Source: Chloroflexota bacterium
GTDB taxonomy: Bacteria; Chloroflexota; Anaerolineae; Caldilineales; Caldilineaceae
NCBI GenBank assembly: GCA_024277175.1
Contig: JAJRVT010000361.1
Span: 1 to 42,098, forward strand
Reading direction: 5' to 3'
Length of the DNA stretch: 42,098 nt
Positions 31,074 to 39,608 of the stretch are shown piece after piece. A model generated the notes under the pieces. It worked only from the letters and a program-made list of their open reading frames with translations, was not told where the DNA came from and did not search any database. The translations under genes were made by a program, and so were the position numbers. Each line of letters starts with the position of its first letter. Within the stretch, counting starts at the first letter, position 1.

Positions 31074-32263
31074 ACGTCGGACTCTACAACCGCTGGCTGG
31101 CCACCCTGGGCGGGGGAGAGCGCTATAGCCTCTCCATCGCCGAGTATCTCAGCCGCGAGCATTCGGTGACGGTGTTGAGCCACGCGCCGGTGGACGCATG
31201 GCAGGCGGGAGAGCGCCTGGGCCTGGACCTGGGTCGGGTGAACTTCGTGCGCCTGGATCCCCGCCCGCCCGACCAGATGACGCCCATCACCGCGGCCTAT
31301 GATTTTTTCATCAACGCCTCCCACTGGGATTACTTCCCCTCCCTGGCGAAGCGGAGCGCAATGGTAGTCTTCTTTCCCCTGCAACCCCTGGACTTCGGCG
31401 GACGGCTGCGCTATCAGCTGGGCCGCCTGTTGATGGGCGACCGCCTAGCCCCCCTGACCCGTCCGGTCGCGACGCGGCTGGCCCCCGGCCTGGCCACGCG
31501 GTTGGAGAACCTGATCCCGCCTGACTTTCTCGACAGCGTGGCGAGCTATGAACTGCTCTGGTCCATCTCTGAATTCGTCCAGGAGTGGACGCTCTTCTAC
31601 TGGAACCGGGAGAGCGATCTGCTCTACCCGCCCGTGGACGTGGACGCGTTCCGGCCCGGGGCCAAGGAGCCGCGCATCCTGAGCGTGGGACGCTTCTTCC
31701 ACGGCGCGCACAACAAGAAGCACGCGATCATGATCCGCGCCTTCCGGCAGATGGTGGACGAGGGGCTGGAGGGATGGGAGCTGCACCTGGCCGGCGGCAC
31801 GCAGCCGGAGACCATCCACCAACGCTATCTGGACAAGCTGAAACGCATGGCGCGGGGCTACCCCATCACCCTGCACACGGACATGCCCCGGGACGAGTTG
31901 ATCCGGCTCTACGAGAGCAGCGCCATCTACTGGCACGCGGCCGGCCACGGCGAAGACGAGGCCCGCGCGCCCCACGCGCTGGAGCACTTCGGCATCACCA
32001 CGGTGGAGGCCATGGCCGCGGGCTGCGTTCCCGTGGTCTACGGCAGCGGCGGCCAACCCGAGTTGGTGGAGGACGGGCGCACCGGTTTCCTGTGGTATAC
32101 TAGCGCGGATTTGATGGGTCACACCCGGCGGCTGATGGCGGACGAGGAATTGCGGGCGCAGGTGGCCGCGGCCGCGGTCCAGGCCAGCCGTCGTTTCGAT
32201 CAGGCCCATTTCGAGGAGCGATTGCGGGCTTCGTTGGTTGAATACGGTTTGTATGCTGGCTGA
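31070..32263 (+). CDS. GT4-family glycosyltransferase (ALG11-like type)
   Basis: A 397-residue GT-B enzyme. MNVGLYNRWLATLGGGERYSLSIAEYLSREHSVTVL gives the Gly-rich loop. RILSVGRFFHGAHNKKHAIMIRAFRQM opens the donor domain, with KKH as the basic residues facing the phosphates. APHALEHFGITTVEAMAAGCVPVVYGSGGQPELV carries the E-x7-E pair. The long linker, with LLWSISEFVQEWTLFYWNRESDLLYPPVD, resembles the ALG11/mannosyltransferase style. ATG 31070 overlaps the previous stop (ATGA); the longer frame from 30854 runs inside the previous gene. The stop overlaps the next gene by 11 bp. Confidence 0.92.
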   Translation: MNVGLYNRWLATLGGGERYSLSIAEYLSREHSVTVLSHAPVDAWQAGERLGLDLGRVNFVRLDPRPPDQMTPITAAYDFFINASHWDYFPSLAKRSAMVVFFPLQPLDFGGRLRYQLGRLLMGDRLAPLTRPVATRLAPGLATRLENLIPPDFLDSVASYELLWSISEFVQEWTLFYWNRESDLLYPPVDVDAFRPGAKEPRILSVGRFFHGAHNKKHAIMIRAFRQMVDEGLEGWELHLAGGTQPETIHQRYLDKLKRMARGYPITLHTDMPRDELIRLYESSAIYWHAAGHGEDEARAPHALEHFGITTVEAMAAGCVPVVYGSGGQPELVEDGRTGFLWYTSADLMGHTRRLMADEELRAQVAAAAVQASRRFDQAHFEERLRASLVEYGLYAG

Positions 32264-33254
32264 TATCGTCGTACCCAACTACAACGGCGCGGCCCACCTG
32301 GACGGCCTGTTCGCCAGCCTGGGAGGCCAGGCCGTGCGCGACTTCCGGGTGATCCTGGTGGACGATGCTTCTCAGGACGACTCGGCGGCCTTAGCTGAAC
32401 GGCTGGCCCGCCGACACCGGGTGACGCTGGAGATCGTCCGCAACCCGCGCAACCTGGGCTTCGCGGCCACGTGCAACCGGGGCGTCCGCCACGCGGGGAC
32501 CCACCGGCCGGCCGCGTGGGTGGCCATGCTCAACAACGACACCCGGCCTGAGCCGACCTGGCTGGCCCAGCTTGTGGCCACCGGGGAGCGGGATCCCGGC
32601 GTGGGCATGGTGGCGTCCAAGATGCTCTTCGCCCACCGGCCGGCCATGATCAACTCGGCTGGCATTGCCGTGGACTGGACGGGCATCGCCTGGGACCGGC
32701 TGGGCGGACGGCGGGACGATCCAACAGAAACGGAAGTGGTGGAAGTCTTTGGGCCGTGCGGGGGCGCGGGGCTTTACGCCCGCCCCATGCTGGACGAGAT
32801 CGGCGGCTTCGACGAGGATTTTTTCGCCTATCTGGAGGATGTGGACCTGGCCTGGCGGGCGCGGCTGGCCGGCTGGCGCTGTCTCTACCAGCCCCAGGCC
32901 CGGCTGCTCCACGCCCATTCGGGCACCTTTGGCGAAGGGTCGCCTTTCAAGAGCTTTCTGCTGGGGCGCAACAAGGTCTGGCTGATCGCCAAGAACTACC
33001 CGCAGCCGTGGCTGGCCCGCCATCTGCCCGCGATCGTGGCCTACGACGGCGCGGCCTCCCTCTACGGCCTGGCCCGCCGGCGCGACGCCTCCCTGATCCG
33101 CGGACGGCTGGCCGGCCTGCGCGGCCTCGCGCCCATGCTGGAGAAGCGCCGGGCCATCCAGGCGCGCTGGCGCAACACCGACAACTGGGTCCCGTTCATG
33201 GAGCCGGTGGAAGCGCCGTGGCGGGTGTCGCGGCGGTACGAACATTTGGGATGA
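32253..33254 (+). CDS. GT2-family glycosyltransferase, rhamnosyltransferase-like
   Basis: A 333-residue GT-A enzyme. ADIVVPNYNGAAHLDGLFASL and VILVDDASQDDSA are the nucleotide-binding strands, NLGFAATCNRGVRHA follows, and the metal-binding motif is MLNNDTRPEP. GFDEDFFAYLEDVDLAWRARLAGWRC holds the acceptor-side E-D-x-D motif. Family members transfer rhamnose or similar deoxysugars to surface polysaccharides. Unlike the GT2 at 18957 it lacks the C-terminal docking-like module. ATG 32253 overlaps the previous gene by 11 bp; TTG 32238 is an unlikely alternative. Confidence 0.9.
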   Translation: MLADIVVPNYNGAAHLDGLFASLGGQAVRDFRVILVDDASQDDSAALAERLARRHRVTLEIVRNPRNLGFAATCNRGVRHAGTHRPAAWVAMLNNDTRPEPTWLAQLVATGERDPGVGMVASKMLFAHRPAMINSAGIAVDWTGIAWDRLGGRRDDPTETEVVEVFGPCGGAGLYARPMLDEIGGFDEDFFAYLEDVDLAWRARLAGWRCLYQPQARLLHAHSGTFGEGSPFKSFLLGRNKVWLIAKNYPQPWLARHLPAIVAYDGAASLYGLARRRDASLIRGRLAGLRGLAPMLEKRRAIQARWRNTDNWVPFMEPVEAPWRVSRRYEHLG

Positions 33255-33257
33255 GGT

Positions 33258-33343
33258 GAGATTGAAGAGATTGGAGATTGGGAGATTGAAGGAACGCCCA
33301 TCCACCCAAACGCCAATCTCCAATCTCCAATCTCTTCAATCTC
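33258..33343. repeat. GAGATTGAAG palindromic intergenic element
   Basis: The 24-bp arms at 33258-33281 and 33320-33343 are perfectly complementary and built from ATTGAAG/ATTGGAG units. It starts 4 bp after a glycosyltransferase stop and ends 26 bp before the next start codon. It belongs to the same superfamily as the elements at 22491 and 36567. Confidence 0.9.
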
Positions 33344-33369
33344 CCTACTTCACGCTTCACGGAGCAACC

Positions 33370-33981
33370 ATGCCCGCCTTACTCGCCGGTCTCACCCTGG
33401 GTTTCAGCGCCGGGATCAGCCCGGGGCCGCTGATGTCGCTGGTGATCACCACCTCCCTGGCCCGGGGCGTGGCCGCGGGGCTGCGGGTGGCGGTGGCGCC
33501 GCTGATCACCGACGCTCCCATCATTTTGCTGACGACTCTGCTCTTCACCGCCCTGCCCCGCCGCGTGGAGATCGGGCTGGCGGTCGCGGGCGGGCTGTTC
33601 GTCATCTACCTGGGTGCGGAGACGCTGATCAAGGCCCGCCACGCGGAGCTGGCCATCGAGGAGAGTGGCGGCGACCAGGCCCAGCACCTCTGGCGAGGCG
33701 CGCTGGTCAACATGCTGAGCCCCCACCCCTGGCTTTTCTGGATCGCGGTGGGCAGCCCGCTGTTGGTGGGGTTCTGGCGAGAGAGTCCCTGGTACGCGCT
33801 GGCCTTTCTGGTCGGCTTCTACGCGCTGCTGGTCGGCAGCAAGATCGGGTTGGCGATGCTGGCGGGGCGGGGACGGCATTATCTCACCCAGACGTGGTAT
33901 CGCCGGGTGTTGGCCGCCAGTGGAGTGCTGTTGATTTTCTTTGGCGCGCTACTGGTGTGGAGTGTGGTGGGACGTGGTTAA
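33370..33981 (+). CDS. LysE/RhtB-family amino-acid exporter
   Basis: A 203-residue membrane protein with six hydrophobic segments. The N-terminus PALLAGLTLGFSAGISPGPLMSLVITTSLARG carries the G-x-SPGP motif diagnostic of LysE/RhtB exporters. WRGALVNMLSPHPWLFWIAVGSP is the second conserved half (N-x-L-x-P-x-x-W/F-LFW). I chose ATG 33370 with GGAG upstream; the frame open back to 33256 runs through the palindromic repeat. A role in the glycan locus is not obvious; it may export an amino acid or similar metabolite. Confidence 0.88.
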   Translation: MPALLAGLTLGFSAGISPGPLMSLVITTSLARGVAAGLRVAVAPLITDAPIILLTTLLFTALPRRVEIGLAVAGGLFVIYLGAETLIKARHAELAIEESGGDQAQHLWRGALVNMLSPHPWLFWIAVGSPLLVGFWRESPWYALAFLVGFYALLVGSKIGLAMLAGRGRHYLTQTWYRRVLAASGVLLIFFGALLVWSVVGRG

Positions 33982-34015
33982 TGGTGAATAATGAATTGCG
34001 AATGGTGAATGGCTA

Positions 34016-34465
34016 ATGGATGACGGGGCGACGGCGGTTTATAAACCGGGTGTGCGCTACAAGGCGTATGCGGGCATCGGCGCGGTGGCGTCGGCGGCCT
34101 TTGGCTGGAAGCTGGCGACGGCGTGGCTGGGCGGCCAGGGCGTGCAGTGGGACGCGCTCTTCTTTCTGGTGCTGATGGTGGGGCTGATGGCCTGGGCGCT
34201 GTGGCAAATCCCTTCCCGGGTGGAGACGTCATCCCGGAGCGTGACGCTGACGCGGCCGTTTGTAGCGCCACGCACGGTGGAATACCGGCAGCTTTTCAGC
34301 GTCACCGAGAATGGGCGCGTGGGCGGGCGCTCCATCAGTCTGGTCTACCATCCCCTGCGCGATGACGGGCTGCTGGACCTGGACGACGCCCGCAGTCTGA
34401 TCCTGCCGGAGGTGGAGAACCAGGGAAAGTTGCTGGAATTACTGGAGTCGCGAAAACCCGTATGA
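34016..34465 (+). CDS. Small membrane protein with PH-like domain
   Basis: A 149-residue protein with two adjacent hydrophobic segments (about 18-36 and 45-65) followed by a beta-rich region (SRSVTLTRPFVAPRTVEYRQLFSV, then SISLVYHP). This layout fits bacterial PH-like (bPH/DUF304-type) membrane proteins, but the match is weak and a function is unknown. The ATG lies at the end of an ATGGTGAAT-type spacer repeat. The stop overlaps the next gene by 4 bp (ATGA), so the two are co-translated. Confidence 0.65.
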   Translation: MDDGATAVYKPGVRYKAYAGIGAVASAAFGWKLATAWLGGQGVQWDALFFLVLMVGLMAWALWQIPSRVETSSRSVTLTRPFVAPRTVEYRQLFSVTENGRVGGRSISLVYHPLRDDGLLDLDDARSLILPEVENQGKLLELLESRKPV

Positions 34466-35397
34466 AACCGCTGGAGCCGGAGATCAGCGTACGCATGTTG
34501 GACGAGGACGACGTCGACAGCCTGCGGGAGGTTCTGAACCCCGTGCTGGACGCCATGCCGTACAGTGCGCCCCTGGACGTGCAACAGGCGCTGGATCAGG
34601 TATTGGGTCAGGAGCCGCCCACCGTCTATCCCGTCCGCTGGCGACGTAACCGCTGCCTGGGCGCATGGCGTGGCGGGCGTCTCATTGGCTTCGCCGATAT
34701 CGCCGTGGGGCTGGATTCCGACAGTCGTCATCTGCCCGATTACCAGCCCCTGGGCCTGTTGCGTTTCCTGGCTCTGCCCGCGCGGACGGACCTGATCGAG
34801 GAAACAGTGGGCGAACTCCTGGCCATGGCCGATGACGTCTGGCGACGGGCAGGTGTAGCGGATATCAAAGCCTTCCACATCTCCACCGGCTATCCCTCCT
34901 TTCAGGCCGGCGCGGGGCTGCTGCCCGGCGAGATGGACGCCCAGTTTCGCTTCCTGACCGCACACGGCTATCAACTGGCGGATCGCTACTACGCCCTGCG
35001 TCGCGTGTTGGGCGATCTGATGGAGGAAGAGGTCCCCCTGGCCGACCTGAGCCTGGTCCACCGGGGGGACGCCGCGGATCGCCGCTACGAAATCTACCAC
35101 CGGCGGGCCGAACGGATCGCCACCGCGCGCATGGTGCACGCGGCCCTGGACGGCGCGGAGCCGCCCCTGCGGGTGGCCTATGTGGCCGACATCCAGGTGG
35201 AGCCGTCCTGGCGCAACCGCAACGTGGCCCGCTGGCTGCTGCGGCGCATGATCAACGACGCCACCCTGGAGGGCTATCAGGAAATGCTGGCTCACCTGCG
35301 GGTGGATCAGCCCATCGCCATGGGGCTCTTCACCCAGCAGGGGTTTGGAGAACTGGACTACCGGGGCTATACGTTGGAGAAAACGCTGGTCGATTGA
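34462..35397 (+). CDS. GNAT-family N-acetyltransferase
   Basis: A 311-residue protein with a GNAT fold in its C-terminal half. RVAYVADIQVEPSWRNRNVARWLLRRMIND is strand 4 with the acetyl-CoA-binding loop; the classic Q/R-x-x-G-x-G/A appears as RNRNVA, a variant. MGLFTQQGFGELDYRGYTLEK is the terminal GNAT signature. The N-terminal half (RMLDEDDVDSLREVLNPVLD) looks like a degenerate GNAT domain, so this could be a double-GNAT enzyme. It overlaps the gene before it by 4 bp and the glycosyltransferase after it by 1 bp. The acceptor is unknown; acetylation of a sugar amine is possible. Confidence 0.8.
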   Translation: MKPLEPEISVRMLDEDDVDSLREVLNPVLDAMPYSAPLDVQQALDQVLGQEPPTVYPVRWRRNRCLGAWRGGRLIGFADIAVGLDSDSRHLPDYQPLGLLRFLALPARTDLIEETVGELLAMADDVWRRAGVADIKAFHISTGYPSFQAGAGLLPGEMDAQFRFLTAHGYQLADRYYALRRVLGDLMEEEVPLADLSLVHRGDAADRRYEIYHRRAERIATARMVHAALDGAEPPLRVAYVADIQVEPSWRNRNVARWLLRRMINDATLEGYQEMLAHLRVDQPIAMGLFTQQGFGELDYRGYTLEKTLVD

Positions 35398-36587
35398 TGA
35401 ACCCATCGCCACACATCCTTTTCGTCACCGGCGAATATCCGCCCATGGAAGGCGGCGTCGGCGCCTATACGTTCGAGCTGGCCAAAGCCCTGCGTAACCA
35501 GGGCGCGAAGGTGAGCGTGCTGACCAGCGTGGCCGCGTCTGGCCCGGCGGTGGCCGACATTTCCGTTTACCCTGTGGTCGAGCGCTGGCGGCCGGCCATC
35601 TGGCGCAGCGTCCCCGAACTGGCCAGAGAGATCGGCGCGGACTGGATCCATGTTCAGTACCAGACCGCAGCTTTCGGCATGAACCCGGCCATCAACTTCG
35701 CACCCCAACGCTGGCGGCGGGCCGTCGGCGACAGGGTGGGTTTGGCGTGGACCTATCACGATCTGCTGGTTCCCTATCTCTTCCCCAAGGCCGGCGAGCG
35801 CCTGCGGCGCTGGGTGACCGAGCGGCCCCTCCACACCGCGAACCTGACCATCGTCACCAACCAGGCCGATTACATGACCCTGGCTTCCAAGGCGGGGGAC
35901 CGCAAAGAGCGGCTGGTCAAGATCCCCATCGGCAGCAACATCACCGGCGTGGAACTGACGCCGGAGGAGCGCGCGGCCCGGCGAGCGTCCCTGGGCTATG
36001 GACCCGACGACGTGGTGCTGGCCTACTTCGGCTTCCTCAACCGCAGCAAGGGCGGGCTGACCTTGGTCCGCGCCGTGCACCGGTTGGCCGAGGATCGGGA
36101 CGCCATCCGCCTGCTCATGATCGGCGAACGGGTGGGCGCCAGCGACCCCACCAACTACGCCTATCTCCAGGAAGTGGAGACCCTGATCCGCGAGTTGGGG
36201 CTGGCGGACCGGGTGCAGTGGACGGGACGGCTCTCGGACGAAGAAGTGGCCACGGCCCTGAACGCATGCGACGTCCTGCTCATGCCCTACGAGGACGGGG
36301 CCAGCCTGCGCCGGGGCACGCTCATGGCCGGGCTGGCCAACGGCTGCGCCATCGTCACCACCACGCCACAGACGCCCACGCCGGAGCTGGTGGACGAGCG
36401 CGATCTCATGGTCGCCGCGCCAGGGAACGACAAGGCCCTGGCCACCGTCACCAACCGCCTGCTCAGCCTGCCGGCGCTGGCCGCGAAACTGCGGAGAAAC
36501 GCACGCGAACGCAGCCGCCAATTCTCGTGGGCGGGGATTGCGGCGCGACATTTAGAGGTGTATGGGAAATTGAAGATTGAGGATTGA
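35397..36587 (+). CDS. GT4-family glycosyltransferase
   Basis: A 396-residue GT-B enzyme. HILFVTGEYPPMEGGVGAYTFELAKALRNQGAKV is a textbook N-terminus. VVLAYFGFLNRSKGGLTLVRAVHRL opens the donor domain. The usual E-x7-E part is altered to YEDGASLRRGTLMAGLANGCAIVTTTP, as in several GT4 relatives. The final KLKIED and the stop (36585-36587) are encoded by the heptad repeat: two TGA triplets at 36571 and 36578 are passed out of frame and the third terminates. Start ATG 35397 overlaps the previous stop by one base. Confidence 0.9.
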   Translation: MNPSPHILFVTGEYPPMEGGVGAYTFELAKALRNQGAKVSVLTSVAASGPAVADISVYPVVERWRPAIWRSVPELAREIGADWIHVQYQTAAFGMNPAINFAPQRWRRAVGDRVGLAWTYHDLLVPYLFPKAGERLRRWVTERPLHTANLTIVTNQADYMTLASKAGDRKERLVKIPIGSNITGVELTPEERAARRASLGYGPDDVVLAYFGFLNRSKGGLTLVRAVHRLAEDRDAIRLLMIGERVGASDPTNYAYLQEVETLIRELGLADRVQWTGRLSDEEVATALNACDVLLMPYEDGASLRRGTLMAGLANGCAIVTTTPQTPTPELVDERDLMVAAPGNDKALATVTNRLLSLPALAAKLRRNARERSRQFSWAGIAARHLEVYGKLKIED

Positions 36588-36818
36588 AGATTGGGTGGCG
36601 GGAGAGTCGGGAAGGGCGAAAATTGAGGATTGAGGATTGAAGATTGGGTAGCGGAAAGGCGGGAGAAGCGAAAATTGAGGATTGAGGATTGAAGATTGGG
36701 TGGCGGAAAGGCGGGGCAATTGGAGAGATTAACGAGATTGGAGATTGTGGAAAGCGAAGAAGGTGGATAGAACACGAATCTCCGAACCTCTAATCTTTAA
36801 TCTTCAATCCTCAATTTT
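36567..36818. repeat. Triplicated heptad element with an inverted arm
   Basis: Three tandem units of 52-53 bp start at 36567, 36620 and 36672. Each has an AAATTGAGGATTGAGGATTG-type head and a TGGCGGAAAGGCGGG-type tail. An inverted arm of the head (36791-36818, ...TTCAATCCTCAATTTT) closes the structure 10 bp before the next start codon. It fills the whole 240-bp gap between the GT4 gene and the GT-C gene. Confidence 0.9.
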
Positions 36819-36827
36819 GCGCACATT

Positions 36828-39431
36828 ATGTCTAATTCAAGAAAGCGAAAAAATTCTCCATACCTTAACCGCCGCCGGGTCTGGCTAATCCTGGCGGGGC
36901 TGACGTTGATCGCGGCCGGGTTGCGGCTGTGGCGGCTGGACGCGCTGCCGCCGGGTCTCTTCTTCGATGAGGCCTTCAACGGCCTGGACGCGCGCGGGGT
37001 GGCCACAGGTCAGCACTTCCCCCTCTACTTCACCGCCAACAACGGACGCGAACCCCTGTACATCTATCTGCAGGCCGTGGCCGTGGCGCTGCTGGGACCG
37101 ACGGCCTACGCACTGCGCCTGACCTCGGCCCTGATCGGCGTCGTCACCGTGCCTATCACCTACGTGGGCGCGCGCATGATCCTGGGCAGCCGGGCCGGGG
37201 ATGAGAATGAGAGAGAGGGCGGCTTCGATACCCGGGTGGAGTGGCTGGCCCTGATCGCGGCCGCGGGCATGGCCGTCTCCTTCTGGCATGTGAGCGTGAG
37301 CCGGCTGGCCTTCCGCGCCGTGCTGTTGCCGCCGCTGAGCATGCTGGCCGTGGCCTATTTCTGGCGCGGCTGGGCCCGGGAGCGCATGGCTGACTACCGC
37401 TGGGCCGGCTTCTGGTTTGGTCTAACCCTCTACACCTACACCGCCGCCCGTCTGCTGCCCCTGGTGGTCATCGCCTTCCTCCTGATCGAAGGCGTGGTAG
37501 ATCTCCTGGGCCGGCGAGATCGCTTCATGGCCCTGTGGCGACCCCGGGTGCGCGGGCTGGCCTGGCTGATAGGCGTGGGCCTGGTCGCCCTGCTGCCGCT
37601 GATGGTCGCCCTGATCCAGAACCCGCAACTCATCTCCTCGCGCACGGGCGACGTCTCCATTTTCACCGTGAGCGAAAAGGACATGCCGGGGACGCCGGCC
37701 CAGCGCCTGCTGCACAACACCGGGGCCATGGTGCGCAACTTCTACAGCGCCGGCGATCAAAACCTGCGCCACAACATCCCCGGCCGGCCGGTCAACGACT
37801 GGCTGCTGGCCGGCCTCTTCACCCTGGGCTGGCTGGCCGCGCTCTGGCGGCTACGGGAAGGGCGAATGCGCCTGCTCCTGCTCTGGTTCGGCGTCATGGC
37901 CCTGCCCTCCCTCCTGAGCACGGACGCGCCCCACGCGCTGCGCGCGGTCGGCATGCTGCCGCCCCTGGTCATCCTCTACGCGCTGGGCGCACAGGCGATC
38001 ATGGACGGGCTGGATCGCTGGATCGCACCCCGGGCCCTGGCTCCGATCCTTCTCGCGGCCCTCCTGCTCATCAGCGGCGGGATCACGGCCAGCGATTACT
38101 TCAACCGCTGGGCCGGGGAGCGCGGCCTGGGCCGGGCCTTCGATCTGGACCTGCAACTGGGGGCGGAGCGCGTGGCCGATCTGCTGACCGGGGAACAACT
38201 GCCCATTCTCACCACCCGCGCCCTCTACCTGACGCCCCATCTGCGCTACGCGGCCGGCGTCCTGCCCCGGATCGACGGCGCCGCCGCCCTTCTGCCCGCG
38301 GACGCCGCGCCTCATCTCCTGTTCGAGGAAGGTGCGGATCCCAACCAGCCCGCCTTCCTCATCTGGCAACAGGACGGTCAACCGGCGGCCACCTGGGTGG
38401 CGGCTGCGGATGGCGGCTCTCTGGTGGCGCAGATGGCGGCAACGCCGGGCCTGACCCAGGTCACTGCGCCCCTGCACCGGGAGGGCTGGCCCGCGGTGCA
38501 GGAAGGCGTGAGCGGCGATTCCCCGGCGCTGGAGCCAGCCCGGCCCCGCTCCCCCCTGAACGCGACCTTCGCCAACGGCCTGCAACTGCTGGGCTATGAC
38601 GTCGCGCCGGACGCCATCCGCCTGGACGCGGACGAGCCTGCCTTTCGTCTGACCACCTATTGGCGCGTCGCCCCCGACCAGCCTGCGCCCGACTCGGAGG
38701 ACTTCGATCTCTTCGTCCATCTGGTCTATGACGGCGGGAAGATCCAGGAGAACGGCGGATTGGGGCGGGGCTATCCTATCGACCTCTGGCAGGCGGGCGA
38801 GGTGGTGGACGACCGGCGGCTGCTGGTCATCCCGCCCGACGCGGCTGCGGCTATGCAGCCCGGTAAAGCCCACTTCGAGGTTGGCCTCTTCGACGTGCGC
38901 ACGCCCGGGGGCGTGGACCGCATCGGCATCCTGGACGGGGAGGGCAACGTGGCCGCGGACAGCGTGGTCTTCGGTCCGGTGGCCATCGACATGGCTCCGC
39001 CCCAGGCGTTCATGGACGATCTGGCGCGCCTGGGCGTGGTCTTCGACGGCGTCATGGAGTTGGCCGGCTGGCGGGTCGATCCCGCGGACGACGGGCTTTC
39101 CGTGGAGCTGGCCTGGCGTGCGCTGGACCGGCCGCCCACCGACTACACCACCTTCGTCCATCTGCTGGATAGCCAGGGTCAGATCGCGGCCCAGTTCGAC
39201 CAGCCGCCTGGCGGCCCGGAGAACCCCACCCGCTTCTGGCTGCCCGGCGAGTCCGCGGGCGCCGCCTTCCCCCTGGCCGCGCCCGCCCTGGAGCAGGGTC
39301 CCTACAGCCTGCGCATCGGCCTCTACGAGCCGGTCAGCGGCCGGCAGGCCCCGGTGACCGACGGGGGCGAGGCCGGACTGGCCGCGGTCGGTGAGACGTT
39401 TGTGGTGATCCCGCTGGAGGGGACGCCTTGA
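36828..39431 (+). CDS. GT-C membrane glycosyltransferase (PMT/ArnT-like) with C-terminal beta-sandwich domains
   Basis: An 867-residue protein. An N-terminal helix and the loop LDALPPGLFFDEAFNGLDA (D47, E48) match the first-loop acidic motif of PMT/ArnT GT-C enzymes, which use polyprenyl-phosphate sugars outside the membrane. GREPLYIYLQAVAVALLGPTAYALRLTSALIG is the next conserved region, with about 10-11 helices up to residue 430. The last 320 residues are soluble and appear to hold two similar beta-rich domains (LLGYDVAPDAIRLDADEPAFRLTTYWR and LAGWRVDPADDGLSVELAWRA, then VHLVYDGG and VHLLDSQG). These would lie outside the cell. No ribosome site is obvious before ATG 36828. Confidence 0.88.
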   Translation: MSNSRKRKNSPYLNRRRVWLILAGLTLIAAGLRLWRLDALPPGLFFDEAFNGLDARGVATGQHFPLYFTANNGREPLYIYLQAVAVALLGPTAYALRLTSALIGVVTVPITYVGARMILGSRAGDENEREGGFDTRVEWLALIAAAGMAVSFWHVSVSRLAFRAVLLPPLSMLAVAYFWRGWARERMADYRWAGFWFGLTLYTYTAARLLPLVVIAFLLIEGVVDLLGRRDRFMALWRPRVRGLAWLIGVGLVALLPLMVALIQNPQLISSRTGDVSIFTVSEKDMPGTPAQRLLHNTGAMVRNFYSAGDQNLRHNIPGRPVNDWLLAGLFTLGWLAALWRLREGRMRLLLLWFGVMALPSLLSTDAPHALRAVGMLPPLVILYALGAQAIMDGLDRWIAPRALAPILLAALLLISGGITASDYFNRWAGERGLGRAFDLDLQLGAERVADLLTGEQLPILTTRALYLTPHLRYAAGVLPRIDGAAALLPADAAPHLLFEEGADPNQPAFLIWQQDGQPAATWVAAADGGSLVAQMAATPGLTQVTAPLHREGWPAVQEGVSGDSPALEPARPRSPLNATFANGLQLLGYDVAPDAIRLDADEPAFRLTTYWRVAPDQPAPDSEDFDLFVHLVYDGGKIQENGGLGRGYPIDLWQAGEVVDDRRLLVIPPDAAAAMQPGKAHFEVGLFDVRTPGGVDRIGILDGEGNVAADSVVFGPVAIDMAPPQAFMDDLARLGVVFDGVMELAGWRVDPADDGLSVELAWRALDRPPTDYTTFVHLLDSQGQIAAQFDQPPGGPENPTRFWLPGESAGAAFPLAAPALEQGPYSLRIGLYEPVSGRQAPVTDGGEAGLAAVGETFVVIPLEGTP

Positions 39432-39439
39432 ACTGCAAG

Positions 39440-39536
39440 TTCAGGCTGAAAGTGAAAGTCCGCTAAAGCGGACTGGCCGCGGAGAGGCGCCGTTTCCGCC
39501 AGTCGGCTTGTAGCCGACTTCCGCTTTCAGCCTGAA
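39440..39536. repeat. Branched three-hairpin intergenic element
   Basis: The outer arms 39440-39460 and 39516-39536 (TTCAGGCTGAAAG... and complement, 19 of 21 paired) enclose two perfect hairpins: AGTCCGC-taaa-GCGGACT (39457-39474) and AGTCGGC-ttgta-GCCGACT (39501-39519). The inner hairpins overlap the ends of the outer arms by a few bases. It could serve as terminator of the long glycan transcript. Confidence 0.8.
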
Positions 39537-39556
39537 ATTCGATTTCAAGGCTCGCC

Positions 39557-39585
39557 TTGCAAATAAGCCACGCGACGATTATAAT
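39557..39585 (+). promoter_or_regulatory. Sigma70-type promoter of the ATPase gene
   Basis: TTGCAA (39557-39562), a 17-bp spacer and a perfect TATAAT (39580-39585). Transcription would begin near 39592, 17 nt before ATG 39609. This is one of the two best promoters in the window and marks the ATPase as a separate unit. Confidence 0.8.
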
Positions 39586-39608
39586 AATCAGCACGGGGCT
39601 TATTTAAC

